A stretch of DNA of 64,000 nucleotides. It comes from Argentina anserina. Taxonomy: Eukaryota > Streptophyta > Magnoliopsida > Rosales > Rosaceae. The notes below the pieces were generated by a model. The model had not been told where the DNA came from, did not search any database, and worked only from the letters and a program-made list of their open reading frames with translations. Shown here piece by piece: positions 25,641 to 38,314 of this stretch (the stretch's first letter is position 1; every line of letters begins with the position of its first letter). The stretch covers positions 3,782,001 to 3,846,000 of the forward strand of contig NC_065873.1 in the NCBI RefSeq assembly GCF_933775445.1. The letters are read 5' to 3'. The position numbers and the translations under genes are program-made.

Positions 25641-26551
25641 TACCATAAGAAATATCATCTTTCTGTAAAAAGATCATGACTCAATTTCAGACAGAAGCGC
25701 ACTAGAAAGTAGATCTTCCAGAATTGGACTTGGCTTGTCATTAAGCACCGGCCTGATGTTTTCACAACGTGAAGACATTGCGTCCTTTCTCTGCCAATCT
25801 CATAAGCTCAGGCATAAATGTGTACAGTATCAGTTTCTGAAGACAACAGAGATTAACAAACTTCAATTACTGAAAGGAGCATTGATCTCCAGTCCCTGAA
25901 CAAACACTCTGGTAACAACGTTGATTTTGCAGAGCCAGTCAATGATCACCAACTTACGATCATGTTACTATTCCCTAGACGGTATTTTACCTCAAAACAA
26001 GTCGATGTAGGTTATATAGGTATCCACAAAAACAAACTGTAATAGATTGCAATAATGAGGCTTTCTTTTTGGAATCAATATGCAAAAACTCTCTCTCTCT
26101 TTCTCTTTCTACATAACTGAATGCCAGCATGATAAATGAACATTTGGTCCAAAGCTAAAAGGGAGTAGCAGTCTGAAGCTTATATGACAGTAAGATTGGC
26201 TGGTAGTAGTAGGTGGTATCAAACCTTGTTAGTTGATATCTACTATTGTACGTTATACCGTCTTAAAAAAATACATTTCTTTCCTCAGAATTTCAATTTA
26301 GAAAGCGTCATTGGCATCATTAGGGGCTTTCGATCAATATATATTCCTAAAGATGAAGAAACAATAAAACTTCCAAACTGACTAATCTAGCAGCATAACT
26401 GCAATGCGTTCAAGAAAATATCGTAAGATATGACCAATGACCACGTTCACTGCAGCCTTCTTAAAAGTTAAGCCAGGCAAAAATCATCATTTTCCAACTA
26501 AACATAAGAATATGATGAGTGCAAACAGATATAAATGCATTCGGAAATATA
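25641..26551. other. Intergenic, no recognised gene
   Basis: AT-rich sequence with short frames only and a small CT run near 26091-26110. Nothing else was recognised. Confidence 0.4.
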
Positions 26552-27828
26552 AACTAAGCTACCCAAGATTTGGCATGACCATATAGATCCAGTAGTTTAT
26601 TCAATAGAAGGATTATCCCTTGACCTAAATATAGGGTTTGATCAGCCATCTTGTCACGAAAAACGTACACCTAGATCTTTCTCACACGAATCGTTTAAAA
26701 GCAAAATAGCTAGACTCATTTTCTTTTAAGGCCTATTGCAGTTGGATGAAGAATCCGCTGGTCTTCACAATATACGATCACCTAGGTCAGCTACCTCTAC
26801 CTATAGAGGACCATGCATTATCATGCTCTGGATTGAATTCCTAAGTCTTTGCTCTTAGGTGGAGTGATGCACTCCACTTCAATTATCCCATACCAATCCA
26901 CATCCTCACATCTGACATAGCTCTTGCCAGCTAGGATAAATCCTACACAACTTCTTCAATGTAGAATCATGTATGTTGCTCACATATATCAAACCATCCC
27001 TAAGGCTAGCACTAATATTGACAGGAATCAACCTAGGAAGAAGCACTACCACACTTTCAGGCTTTCAGCACAATAAAAAGGAAGATATATGATGGTATCA
27101 GTAGTAGTAGAATGACCAGGATTCAGAAAGCCTCATTAGGATGTTTTGTGAGCCATGATCAACCACCCTCAGTTGATCAAAGACAATCAAACCTGATCAT
27201 ATTAAAAATACAATTTTAAATTGTATATTTTAGACTTCACAGAAATACCACATTACATTTATTCTAGAATCAATATTGTTTCAGTTTCTTCCTCCTCCTT
27301 CTAACAGAGGCAATGATCAGCTTGCTCCCAGTTTAGTCAAAAATTTTGAGTGGGTAATAACAAAATTCTTGATATGTAGGTAGCATGCTTGATCAGTTGA
27401 TCTATACCAATCCCAACGTAAATAGAAATGTAACAATGATCCGAGTGATATATATGGTCTCCATATCATATTTCTGAATTTAACACAGGTTTCATATCTT
27501 AAAAGTCAAACCATATCATTGACCTTGAGAGAATCCAAAATAAATGGTCACAACATAGTCTCACACTCTCATGACGATCATAAGAGAATATCTAGAATTT
27601 TAGTAACAAATGTTCTCCTCGAGGAATATAGAAAGAGTAGTAATCTTTATCTTCTTGACGTCCGCTCAAAGGATATCTAGATAAAGAGTGTTCTCCTTGA
27701 GCACTATTGGGGAAAGTAAGAAAACATGAGTCACATTGTAGTCTTTGTCTCCTACAAGTTCCCTCATAGCTTCATATATTGCTAGCAACCTGTGAACCCA
27801 TCATGGAAGGATGATAATACTGAAATTT

Positions 27829-28221
27829 GACATGCGTATTTTAGCACAAACGGCTTCCTCTTCTGCTTGTGAAAGAAAGTTGAGTACTTTTGCTCTTATT
27901 TATACAAAGAAAAGGAACCGTCTTGCATATCAGAAGTTGGAAAAACTCGTATACTACTACTATAACACGAAGTTCTGACTACGTGATAAACGAGCAAAGG
28001 ATAATGTGATCAATGAAAACAACTATATCGATCTACTTCATGTTGCTATGAATCACTTAGAATGTCATTGATCCTCTTCATGATTGGATTATGCATGCAC
28101 ACCTCGATGATGAAAATGGCAACCCTCCTCCACATGTCGTAGAAAAAGCAACTGATTTTGGAATTGATGTAAACAAAGTATTATCTGATGAAGTTGGAGA
28201 CCCGGGAGATGATTCTGATAA
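27829..28221 (+). pseudogene. hAT transposase C-terminus, copy 1 (broken)
   Basis: The + strand encodes DMRILAQTASSSACERKLST followed by FALIYTKKRNRLAYQKLEKL, the hAT dimerisation region of plant DUF659/BED-type transposases. It continues through RAKDNVINENNYIDLL and, after a frameshift near 28062, IDPLHDWIMHAHLDDENG. An in-frame stop lies after YYYYNTKF. The rest of the C-terminus was displaced by a MITE insertion and is absent from this copy because the duplication ends inside the MITE. The BED finger and catalytic core were not seen upstream. Confidence 0.75.
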
Positions 28222-28734
28222 GAGTTAATTCCTCCTATGGTACTTGAAGTATGGCTACTTGAACAATTTGGTACCTGATCTATGAAAATGGACAATTTGG
28301 TACCTGAAGTTCTCATTTGTAAGCCATTTTGGTACCTCTATCAATTTTAATCATATTTTAGGGTTATTTTCGTCATTCTAGCCATAAACTCATTAAATTC
28401 ACATTTTCTTCATTTTTTCCTATAATTGTGGCCTCTTTAGAGATAATTAAATTGATATATCTACTCTACTTAGCATCTACTTCGCATATATCAAAAATAT
28501 TTTTTTCTTAATGTACTTATTGTATCCTAATTATTTTTTTTACAAAGGAAATAAATTACCTTTATGCAATTGTAATTTTTTATTAAAATATATTTTTTAA
28601 ATTACTTATAATTAAAATTAATTTAGATTGATAGCTACATTATGAAAAATTATATACGTAAATCATCACAGATACTAAGTGGATGAGTTATCAAATTTTT
28701 AGTGATAATTTAGAGGCAATTTGAAAGTATTATG
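28222..28734. mobile_element. Mutator-type MITE, truncated copy
   Basis: Identical to the first 513 bp of the complete MITE at 30405-31099, with the same left terminus (GAGTTAATTCCTCC). The right arm is missing because the tandem duplication breaks here. Confidence 0.8.
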
Positions 28735-30917
28735 AACTAAGCTACCCAAGATTTGGCATGACCATATAGATCCAGTAGTTTATTCAATAGAAGGATTATC
28801 CCTTGACCTAAATATAGGGTTTGATCAGCCATCTTGTCACGAAAAACGTACACCTAGATCTTTCTCACACGAATCGTTTAAAAGCAAAATAGCTAGACTC
28901 ATTTTCTTTTAAGGCCTATTGCAGTTGGATGAAGAATCCGCTGGTCTTCACAATATACGATCACCTAGGTCAGCTACCTCTACCTATAGAGGACCATGCA
29001 TTATCATGCTCTGGATTGAATTCCTAAGTCTTTGCTCTTAGGTGGAGTGATGCACTCCACTTCAATTATCCCATACCAATCCACATCCTCACATCTGACA
29101 TAGCTCTTGCCAGCTAGGATAAATCCTACACAACTTCTTCAATGTAGAATCATGTATGTTGCTCACATATATCAAACCATCCCTAAGGCTAGCACTAATA
29201 TTGACAGGAATCAACCTAGGAAGAAGCACTACCACACTTTCAGGCTTTCAGCACAATAAAAAGGAAGATATATGATGGTATCAGTAGTAGTAGAATGACC
29301 AGGATTCAGAAAGCCTCATTAGGATGTTTTGTGAGCCATGATCAACCACCCTCAGTTGATCAAAGACAATCAAACCTGATCATATTAAAAATACAATTTT
29401 AAATTGTATATTTTAGACTTCACAGAAATACCACATTACATTTATTCTAGAATCAATATTGTTTCAGTTTCTTCCTCCTCCTTCTAACAGAGGCAATGAT
29501 CAGCTTGCTCCCAGTTTAGTCAAAAATTTTGAGTGGGTAATAACAAAATTCTTGATATGTAGGTAGCATGCTTGATCAGTTGATCTATACCAATCCCAAC
29601 GTAAATAGAAATGTAACAATGATCCGAGTGATATATATGGTCTCCATATCATATTTCTGAATTTAACACAGGTTTCATATCTTAAAAGTCAAACCATATC
29701 ATTGACCTTGAGAGAATCCAAAATAAATGGTCACAACATAGTCTCACACTCTCATGACGATCATAAGAGAATATCTAGAATTTTAGTAACAAATGTTCTC
29801 CTCGAGGAATATAGAAAGAGTAGTAATCTTTATCTTCTTGACGTCCGCTCAAAGGATATCTAGATAAAGAGTGTTCTCCTTGAGCACTATTGGGGAAAGT
29901 AAGAAAACATGAGTCACATTGTAGTCTTTGTCTCCTACAAGTTCCCTCATAGCTTCATATATTGCTAGCAACCTGTGAACCCATCATGGAAGGATGATAA
30001 TACTGAAATTTGACATGCGTATTTTAGCACAAACGGCTTCCTCTTCTGCTTGTGAAAGAAAGTTGAGTACTTTTGCTCTTATTTATACAAAGAAAAGGAA
30101 CCGTCTTGCATATCAGAAGTTGGAAAAACTCGTATACTACTACTATAACACGAAGTTCTGACTACGTGATAAACGAGCAAAGGATAATGTGATCAATGAA
30201 AACAACTATATCGATCTACTTCATGTTGCTATGAATCACTTAGAATGTCATTGATCCTCTTCATGATTGGATTATGCATGCACACCTCGATGATGAAAAT
30301 GGCAACCCTCCTCCACATGTCGTAGAAAAAGCAACTGATTTTGGAATTGATGTAAACAAAGTATTATCTGATGAAGTTGGAGACCCGGGAGATGATTCTG
30401 ATAAGAGTTAATTCCTCCTATGGTACTTGAAGTATGGCTACTTGAACAATTTGGTACCTGATCTATGAAAATGGACAATTTGGTACCTGAAGTTCTCATT
30501 TGTAAGCCATTTTGGTACCTCTATCAATTTTAATCATATTTTAGGGTTATTTTCGTCATTCTAGCCATAAACTCATTAAATTCACATTTTCTTCATTTTT
30601 TCCTATAATTGTGGCCTCTTTAGAGATAATTAAATTGATATATCTACTCTACTTAGCATCTACTTCGCATATATCAAAAATATTTTTTTCTTAATGTACT
30701 TATTGTATCCTAATTATTTTTTTTACAAAGGAAATAAATTACCTTTATGCAATTGTAATTTTTTATTAAAATATATTTTTTAAATTACTTATAATTAAAA
30801 TTAATTTAGATTGATAGCTACATTATGAAAAATTATATACGTAAATCATCACAGATACTAAGTGGATGAGTTATCAAATTTTTAGTGATAATTTAGAGGC
30901 AATTTGAAAGTATTATG
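28735..30917. repeat. 2,183-bp tandem duplication, copy 2
   Basis: Second, apparently identical copy of 26552-28734. It continues at 30918 into the rest of the MITE, so this right-hand copy keeps the original downstream sequence, while the left-hand copy keeps the original upstream sequence. Confidence 0.95.
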
Positions 30918-31454
30918 AAAAAATAAAGTAAAGTAGAGATAAGATGACGGAAATAACTTTGAAAATATGGTCAAAATTGACATAAGTACCAAAATGACCT
31001 AAATTTAAGAACTTTAAGTACCAAATTGTCTGTTTTCATACATCAGGTACCAAATTGTCCAAGTAGCCAAACATCAGGTACCATATGAGGAATTTACCCT
31101 TCTGATAATGCTAGTGTGTGGGGCGGTGTAGCAACTCCAGATAGTTCAGATAGTGATGATGATGGTGGTGGTGGTAATGGTGATGGTAGTGGTGGAAGTC
31201 GACAAGGTGGTGGAGATACAAGGTTTGAATATGGACAATTTTATGTAAGTGGATAATTTGACCAGTTTACTTGTGAAAGTAATTTTGATCATGCTACCCA
31301 ATATGAGAATCATGGATCTAGAACAGGCAGTCATGGTGCGCAACAGAAAAATAGGTGCAGGAGGAGGACAAGAGGAGTCATTAATGATCAAAATATTTCA
31401 TCTGATGTTAGTTCAGTTGCCTTAAGTTTTGATTCTATCAGTTTAGGCACATAA
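30012..31454 (+). pseudogene. hAT transposase C-terminus, copy 2, split by a MITE
   Basis: Same frame fragments as copy 1 (hAT dimerisation region 30012-30404), then interrupted by a 695-bp MITE at 30405-31099. Past the MITE the coding sequence resumes at the target repeat as NASVWGGVATPDSSDSDDDG, a Gly/Asp-rich tail, and runs to a stop near 31454 with one internal stop near 31251. The whole is a dead 3' end of a hAT transposase gene. The acidic tail is typical of DUF659-type proteins. Confidence 0.7.
30405..31099. mobile_element. Mutator-type MITE (695 bp)
   Basis: Perfect 9-bp target duplications TTCTGATAA lie at 30396-30404 and 31100-31108. The arms pair over about 150 bp: left GAGTTAATTCCTCCTATGG, right (reverse-complemented) GGGTAAATTCCTCATATGG, and GGACAATTTGGTACCTGAT recurs almost exactly in both arms. 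A 9-bp duplication with long inverted repeats is the signature of Mutator-like elements. The element is non-coding. Confidence 0.85.
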
Positions 31455-32958
31455 CACAGTGGGATATCAAACGAATCACATGAAGTCAACTATCAATCTG
31501 GTCATCCTATTTATAATTATGGTCAGTTTGGAGACGTTTATGATCAATTATCGAGTTGGGTTCATCCTTACTATCTCATTCTCGAAAAAACTATTAATAG
31601 CTCAAAAGAGATATATGACTATCATGTTAACCATTACAATTCGTACTATATGGCTCGTATGTCTTGGGCAAGGTATTGTAGTTTTGTTGACCAACGTGCA
31701 TCTTTTCAAGCACATATAGCTTCTTTCTGGTACTAGATAAAATTAATAATTGTATTTGTTTGTATGTAATTCAATAATAAATAAATAAATAATTTCGGAA
31801 GATGAACAATATTTTTTTTCCAATATCTGATATCTCCATTTTTCAAAAAAACAATATATGCCCCGATACCGATATTTTGAACCTTGCATCTAGGTGCTTG
31901 TTTTCCAACTGTTTCTACGTAGTTGGGACTTGGGAGTCTCTACCTAAGAATTTCTCTTATAACCCAAGCTCCTCAGACTTTACATAGCAGCAGTACAACG
32001 ATTATGGTCGAGCAAGTTTGGCTAGGGTTGAGACTGGTACGGTCAGTTTGGGATTCGGCTGATCCTGATACTGATATTTTATTCGGTTTCGGTCTAAAAT
32101 CGTAAATTTCAAGCATGATACCGAATGGAACATGTACATATTGATTCGAGATGGGTTTAGTTTGGTATAATTGTATATTTTTGTTTGTATTTCTACCTAT
32201 TTATAATTATTAGCTAATGTAAATTAATGTTGTAAGTTTACAAAAGTACAATGTAGATCTAAAGAGCTAAAGAAAACATCACAAATGCATAGATTTAATA
32301 TATTTGGTACATTCGTTCGGTACGAATTATACATATACCAAATCGAATCGTTTACCAACTTTCGGTATTAAGTTCAATATTATTAGAGATAATTTATCGA
32401 TTCGTCCTGACCCACCAGTATTTAGTATAGAACGGTCGGTTTCGGTACCAGTTTTTCCTACATTTAGTTCTTTCCATCATATGTAGTCTAAAAATATTAA
32501 AGTAACAAGGTACGCTAAGTGGCCAACCTCTTAGCAATGTGAATCTTATTTGTTTCACAGGACACATGATTAAAATAAAAAAATTACCGAAAATGAAAAG
32601 GTTTTAGGAAATCCGCTTACATATTTTTTTTTAGGATAGTAGGGTTCAAAGTTTAACATTACATGAAGTGACATTATAGAGCCGAAATGTGATTTGCAAT
32701 CTACTCTCGTCTGGCTCGTTGATAATCCACCATGGCATCGTCAGAATCCAGCGATGTGACAAAATATTTTTTCCGATTTCCATCACTATATACTGGCTTG
32801 CACGACACTTCTAGACTTCTAGTCAACGACCCGATTACTAAATTATTTAATAAATAATAATTTCTGATAGAATAATAATATCATGGGACTAAAGTGAAAA
32901 AAAAAAAACAGAGAATAGTCGTAGAGAATAGTCGGAGATAGGAAAAGTATATACGGCA
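31455..32958. other. Upstream region of the ceramide synthase gene, with a possible MITE
   Basis: No gene was recognised. Between about 32020 and 32470, GGTACGGTCAGTTTGGGATTC at the left and CGGTCGGTTTCGGTACCAG at the right form an imperfect inverted pair with AT-rich filler, like a known style of plant hAT MITE. Its exact ends and target duplication could not be set. Confidence 0.3.
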
Positions 32959-32960
32959 CA

Positions 32961-32968
32961 TATATAAG
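32961..32968 (+). promoter_or_regulatory. Probable TATA box of the ceramide synthase gene
   Basis: TATATAAG lies 321 bp before the start codon. It is followed by a leader with a long pyrimidine-rich run (about 33045-33092), common in plant core promoters and leaders. Confidence 0.45.
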
Positions 32969-33281
32969 CAACCATATACCATACACACGCATATACGCCC
33001 CATTTTCAGTTACCACTAAACCAGAGAATCGGGCACAAGATCTCAACCTCTCTCTGTTCTCTCTCTTCTTCTTCTTCCTCTTTCTCTGGTTCTCACTCCG
33101 CGACCTCATTAGGGAAAAACGCAGATCGGAAATGAAAGAAGATCGCGGCCGGTCGTCGTCGTCGCGTTGACGATTCTGAGTTTTCCGATGCACTGAGGTG
33201 GAGGCCGGAGCGTGAATTTTCTTTGATCCGGTAGGGTTAAATTGGTTGAGGGCCGAATTGTGGTTCCGAGGCTCTTGGAAT

Positions 33282-36200
33282 ATGGACTCGTTCTGGAGCC
33301 ACAGTGCCGCCCCGGACTCGTTGCATTTCCTCGTCGCTATCTCCTTCGCCGTTGGATTCTTCTTCGCTCGCCTCTTCCTTGATAGGCTCGTCTTCACCGT
33401 ACGATTCATCTCTCAGTCCTTTTGCAACTAGCTTAATCATGCTTATTGTGCTTTTCGTTTTCTTTGAGTGAATTTTGGATGTGCTTCTTTAACATTACAT
33501 GTTGTGGGTATCGTGCTTATAATGACTCGGTTTAGCTTGGTATAGAGTATTTGTAACATGTAGATATTATGATCATGCCGAAAAGTCGGAGCATTAATGC
33601 ACAGTATTTAGGTTCATTATGCAATGCAGTGGCCACTCGAACGATCGAGTTATTCCTAATAGTTGTAGTTGGAGGAGAAGAATAAGTGGTAAGGTTAGTG
33701 GACAGTTTGGAATCTCGGCAGTTGAGTAGGTTTGGTGTAGGGAGATTGCAAGTCAAAATTATTAGGGGACCAGCATATGGATGCTATGGTAGTTATTTCA
33801 GTTGAAGTTTGGGCCTCTAGGTTGCAGTTTGTGTCGACTTTATAGTAATTGCAAGGAGAACTTTGGGATTTCCAATTATATATCAATTTTTCAGGGTATA
33901 CATTGAGTGGTTAAGTATTGACTAGGTTGTTATGGTGGGGTGATCAAGAAATTGAAACTGCAAGAATTTGGTCTAGCATCCGGAAAGGGAGCTATGCCTT
34001 CAACGTACTAATCACAAAAATTCAATTTCTGTGCGGATTCATCACATTTGGGGTGCGTGTTGAACTGTTGATGGTCTATTGTCTTTGTTGATTTATTACA
34101 CTTTTTAAATTTCATTGTGTAATGCATTGGCATTACACAATGAAAGAATTAGAGGTGAGGCTAATGGACTGTTTGGAATTAAGGCAGTCAAGTAGGTTTG
34201 GTCTATCAGGCTATATTTGTTGTTATTTTTGGCTGAAAGTGATTGCAGGGAGAATTCGAGATTTCTGATTATTTATCAGGTTATTTGGTATATGTTGAGT
34301 GGTGAAGTATTGACTAGGTTGTGATGGTGGGGTGAGCAAGAATCAGAAACTGTAAGAATCTGGTCCAGCATCCGGAAACAGTGGTATTCCTATTCCTTGA
34401 ACATAACAATTCACGAAAACTTAAGGTCTGTGCAGATTTATCACATTCAGGCTGCTGGTTTATAGTGGGTCATTTAAGATTTTGGCCTAGCATTGAAAAA
34501 TGTGTCTTTTGCATTCCCTACTTGTTGGTTGTTAAAATAAATTGTATACCTGTGTTGATAGTGGATGTTGTTGTATCAGCTGGAGTGATTTGCTTAATAA
34601 GTGTTGGCTTTGAGTTCAAGGCTAACTACATTGGGTTTATTCTTCTTCCGGAGCTTGATTAGAGACTAAATTCTAGACCCTTGACTTGGTTTTGTTTCCA
34701 AGAAATTATATGATCCTAGTATTATAGTCTGTTTAATCCTTTTAGCTTGCTTTAATTCAATGACAATTGAGTCTATGGACTGAGTGAACACTAATTTCTA
34801 ATGAATGTACTCAGGAGACTTTATTTATATATAAAATTTCAGTATAATGCATCCATCAGCTAGATCCAATTATTCGTCCCCCTGTACTGATAGTCATTCC
34901 ACATTTAAACTCTAATGATCAAATTCTCCCTACAATACTCTGGCCCAGTGTTCATCTAGCTAAGAAAGTTAGAAGCATGTCCTCCTTCCTTTTTGGTTGT
35001 AAAGTGACTTGCTACAATTGCAAAATAAGTATTTTTACTACTTTTTCAGTGCAACTCTTTTCAGATAAGTTGTCCAATAGAAAGATTATGCTGATTGTCT
35101 GAACATGGTGGATAAATATGCTTTAAATACGAATTTCGCATTCGGAATATTTTGGCATAGGTTTACCATTTACTTAATAGCTTTGACCCAGAGTCACACG
35201 TAGATCTGCATGAATTTGTAGCCATAAAGTTCTTGGATGTGTGTGTGTGTAGACATAACTATGTACACGATTTTGGCAGATATTTTGTTTTGCCCTTCTT
35301 GTCTGGTGTTAACTTCAGCATCAAGTAAATGTAAGTATGTCTATTACATACTTAGTTTAGTTGAAAAATTCTGACATCTGACGATTTAGATGCAAATTTG
35401 GATTTTGAATCTCCCTTGAGAACAAAATTTTATGGCTCTACAGAATCTACCTTATCCAATCTGGCAAAGCGGCATGCTTGCATAATTCTTTTCTTAACCA
35501 AATAGGATCATCATCAAATCTACTGATGTTCCTGTTCAAGGTTGACTGAGAAACCTGGAAGCTATTCCATTGTCCACCCTCCCTTCAAACAAAATTTTAT
35601 TAGGTTGTCTTCAAGTTCCCTCTAAAAAAAATGATGACCTTGTTAAGAATGTCAACCTGTGACGTAAGGGTTCTAGGTTTATAGGTTATCTTTCTTTTTT
35701 CTCTGCGTAAAAGTTGTATATCCTTATCACATTGTTATGAGATGGTTTTATGATTAACAATTAAGGTCTGCATGTCATTATCTTTGTGAGCAATCTACCG
35801 TCTGGTAATTTTGTTATGGATTGAAACTCACACTACCAGTTATGAAGAGTTGTACTGATTACTCATTGACTAACAGTTCTGCTGTCGTGCCATTCCATAC
35901 TGGTTGGCACTCTTCAGTTCTTTCTATGACATGGAATAGTTTTATTCATGTGAGAATGAAATTGAGTTATAAAATCAGTGTAAAATATGACTTATCTGTC
36001 ATTTGCTTTTGTCTATTGTTCATATAATTTTTTTTTTCATTTTACTTGAATTTCAGAGACTCGCCATCTGGTTGTCGACTAAAGGTTCTGCTCCTTTGAA
36101 GATTGATATGGTCCAACGGGCAAAGCTTGTAAAATGCTCGGAGTCAATGTGGAAGTTAACATACTATGCAACTGTCGAAGCCTGCATTCTCAGCATAAGC

Positions 36201-38275
36201 TATCAGGAGCCATGGTTCACAGATACAAGCGAGTTCTTCAAAGGATGGCCTAACCAAGAGTTGGGGTGAGTAACTCATACAGTGGTTAGTTGTCCTGCAT
36301 GCCTACCACTGGTTTGATGATCTTTTATTCAGTGCTGTAGAATTGTCATGATTTGTTATAATATACAAAAGAACATGGGAAAAAAAAATTGTGTTTACCT
36401 TCTCTGCAGACCAGCTTCAGTGCTGGTCTTGCTTCAGATATTAGTTGAATAAGGCAAAAATGCCTACTGTTAAATATTAAGGGATTTAATTAATTGGGAA
36501 GTTAGTAATCTGCAGTTTGTTTAATTCTGGAGACATATTAATGTAAACTGTGAATATGATTTTCATACTTCACAATATTAAGTCTCTTTATCTTCACTTT
36601 CTAGTTGAATTGCTTGTTGTTGTGAACTCTGTTATCTATTGACCACTTAAAATATCAATTCTTTTTTAAGTATGGTGTCACCTACTTTTTGCATTTTCTA
36701 AAATTTAAAGTACTTTTGGCCTTTTGTCTTGAGGGATAGGGCAAAGCATCTCAAATACTACTCTTGTACATCCTATATCAAGAGCGTCACTTCTATTTTA
36801 GTCTGTCATATGTTTGGGCATTTAAGGTGTAACCTTCGAACGTGGTGGACAAGATGATTCTGGAATATATCTTTAATCCTTATCCACACAGATTGGAGTG
36901 GTGTCTGGTCTCAAGCTCTGTTCTATATCAAGAGCGTCACTTCTATTTTAGTCTGTCATATGTTTGAGCATTTAAGGTGTAACCTTCGAACGTGGTGGAC
37001 AAGATGATTCTGGAATATATCTTTAATCCTTATCCACACAGATTGGAGTGGTGTCTCTGTTCGAAATATCGGTGATATCGCCGATATATCCCTGATATAT
37101 CGCTGATATTTCGAATCCGATACGATAAGAGCATATCGGTCAAAATTTATCGGTCAACGCAAAAATGATGGTCAACGGTCAAATATCGGTCAAACTTTGA
37201 TTTTTTTTTTCAATTTTTGTTTAATTTTTTAATATTTATTTCCTCTTTTTTAAAAAAAAAACTTATATTTTTTTTTCATTTTTTCATATATATTTTTAAT
37301 TTATATAAATTTTAAATATATATGATGAATTTCAAGTCTAAATAATCATTATTAAATACCTATTTTTATTATTAGATGTCGTTCGTGTACTTTAATTGTC
37401 ATTAAATCAAGTATTTATTTTCTTTAGTTTACTTAGTACCGTTTTTTAGTTTATTTGGTACATATTGAAGTATAATTTTATTGAAAATAAGCATATCCGA
37501 TAAAACCGATATATCCCCCGATATATCGTTTTACCTCTTGACCAATACGATGCCGAAAACGATATTTAGACCATTGGTCTCAAGTTTAATTTTAATTTCA
37601 ATGTATGATTTAGTTTTTCTACTTTGTTTTTTGTTCATTTTTGGCATTTTGTAATTTTTCTGTCAGCCAGTAGGTTAGTAGTTCTGCCCATAATTTAATT
37701 AGACAGCCTGTTTCTGTATATGTATTATGTCTTTGTTTCTCATATAGAAGAAACATAAGAAGATGACTTGATTCATATAGATTGAATAATTTTTCATGAC
37801 TCAGTTTTAGCGGGCTTACCATATACTAATTCTGTTCCTTTATTATTTCAGGCTTCCCTTGAAGCTTGTGTATATGTGTCAATGTGGATTTTACACCTAC
37901 AGCATTGTTGCTCTCCTCACATGGGAAACCCGAAGGAAGGATTTCTCAGTGATGATGTCTCATCATGTAATTACCGTCTTCCTGATTGGGATGTCATACA
38001 TTACAAGGTACATTTATGTGAATATGCAGTGCATTTTCTATGTTAGTACTATAAATATGTGTGTGTGTGGGGAGGATATCATACAATTATTTTATTTTTA
38101 TAATTTAAAACTTAGTAAACAGGGCCCTAACAGTTTACTTTTATTGTTAGTTTGATCTGGTTTCTTGCAGTAGCTGTAGTCATAATTTAGTTATATAACA
38201 AAATGGCATGTTTAGATACTGTTTTAATAAAACCGGTTTTCCTTAAATGGTGGGTGACAGTATTAACTCTCTCTA

Positions 38276-38314
<39 letters not shown>

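Larger units (their letters stand above)
26552..28734. repeat. 2,183-bp tandem duplication, copy 1
   Basis: This segment is followed immediately by a second copy at a constant offset of 2,183 bp. Every portion I compared, including both edges and the embedded transposase remnant, is identical. The left three-quarters is non-coding; the right part holds a hAT transposase remnant and a truncated MITE. The junction at 28734/28735 shares only two or three A residues with the parental ends, consistent with end joining or template switching. Confidence 0.95.

Noticed and set aside
33237..33440. Acidic minus-strand frame opposite ceramide synthase exon 1
   Set aside because: It is the antisense shadow of the pyrimidine-rich leader and exon 1 and has no independent support.
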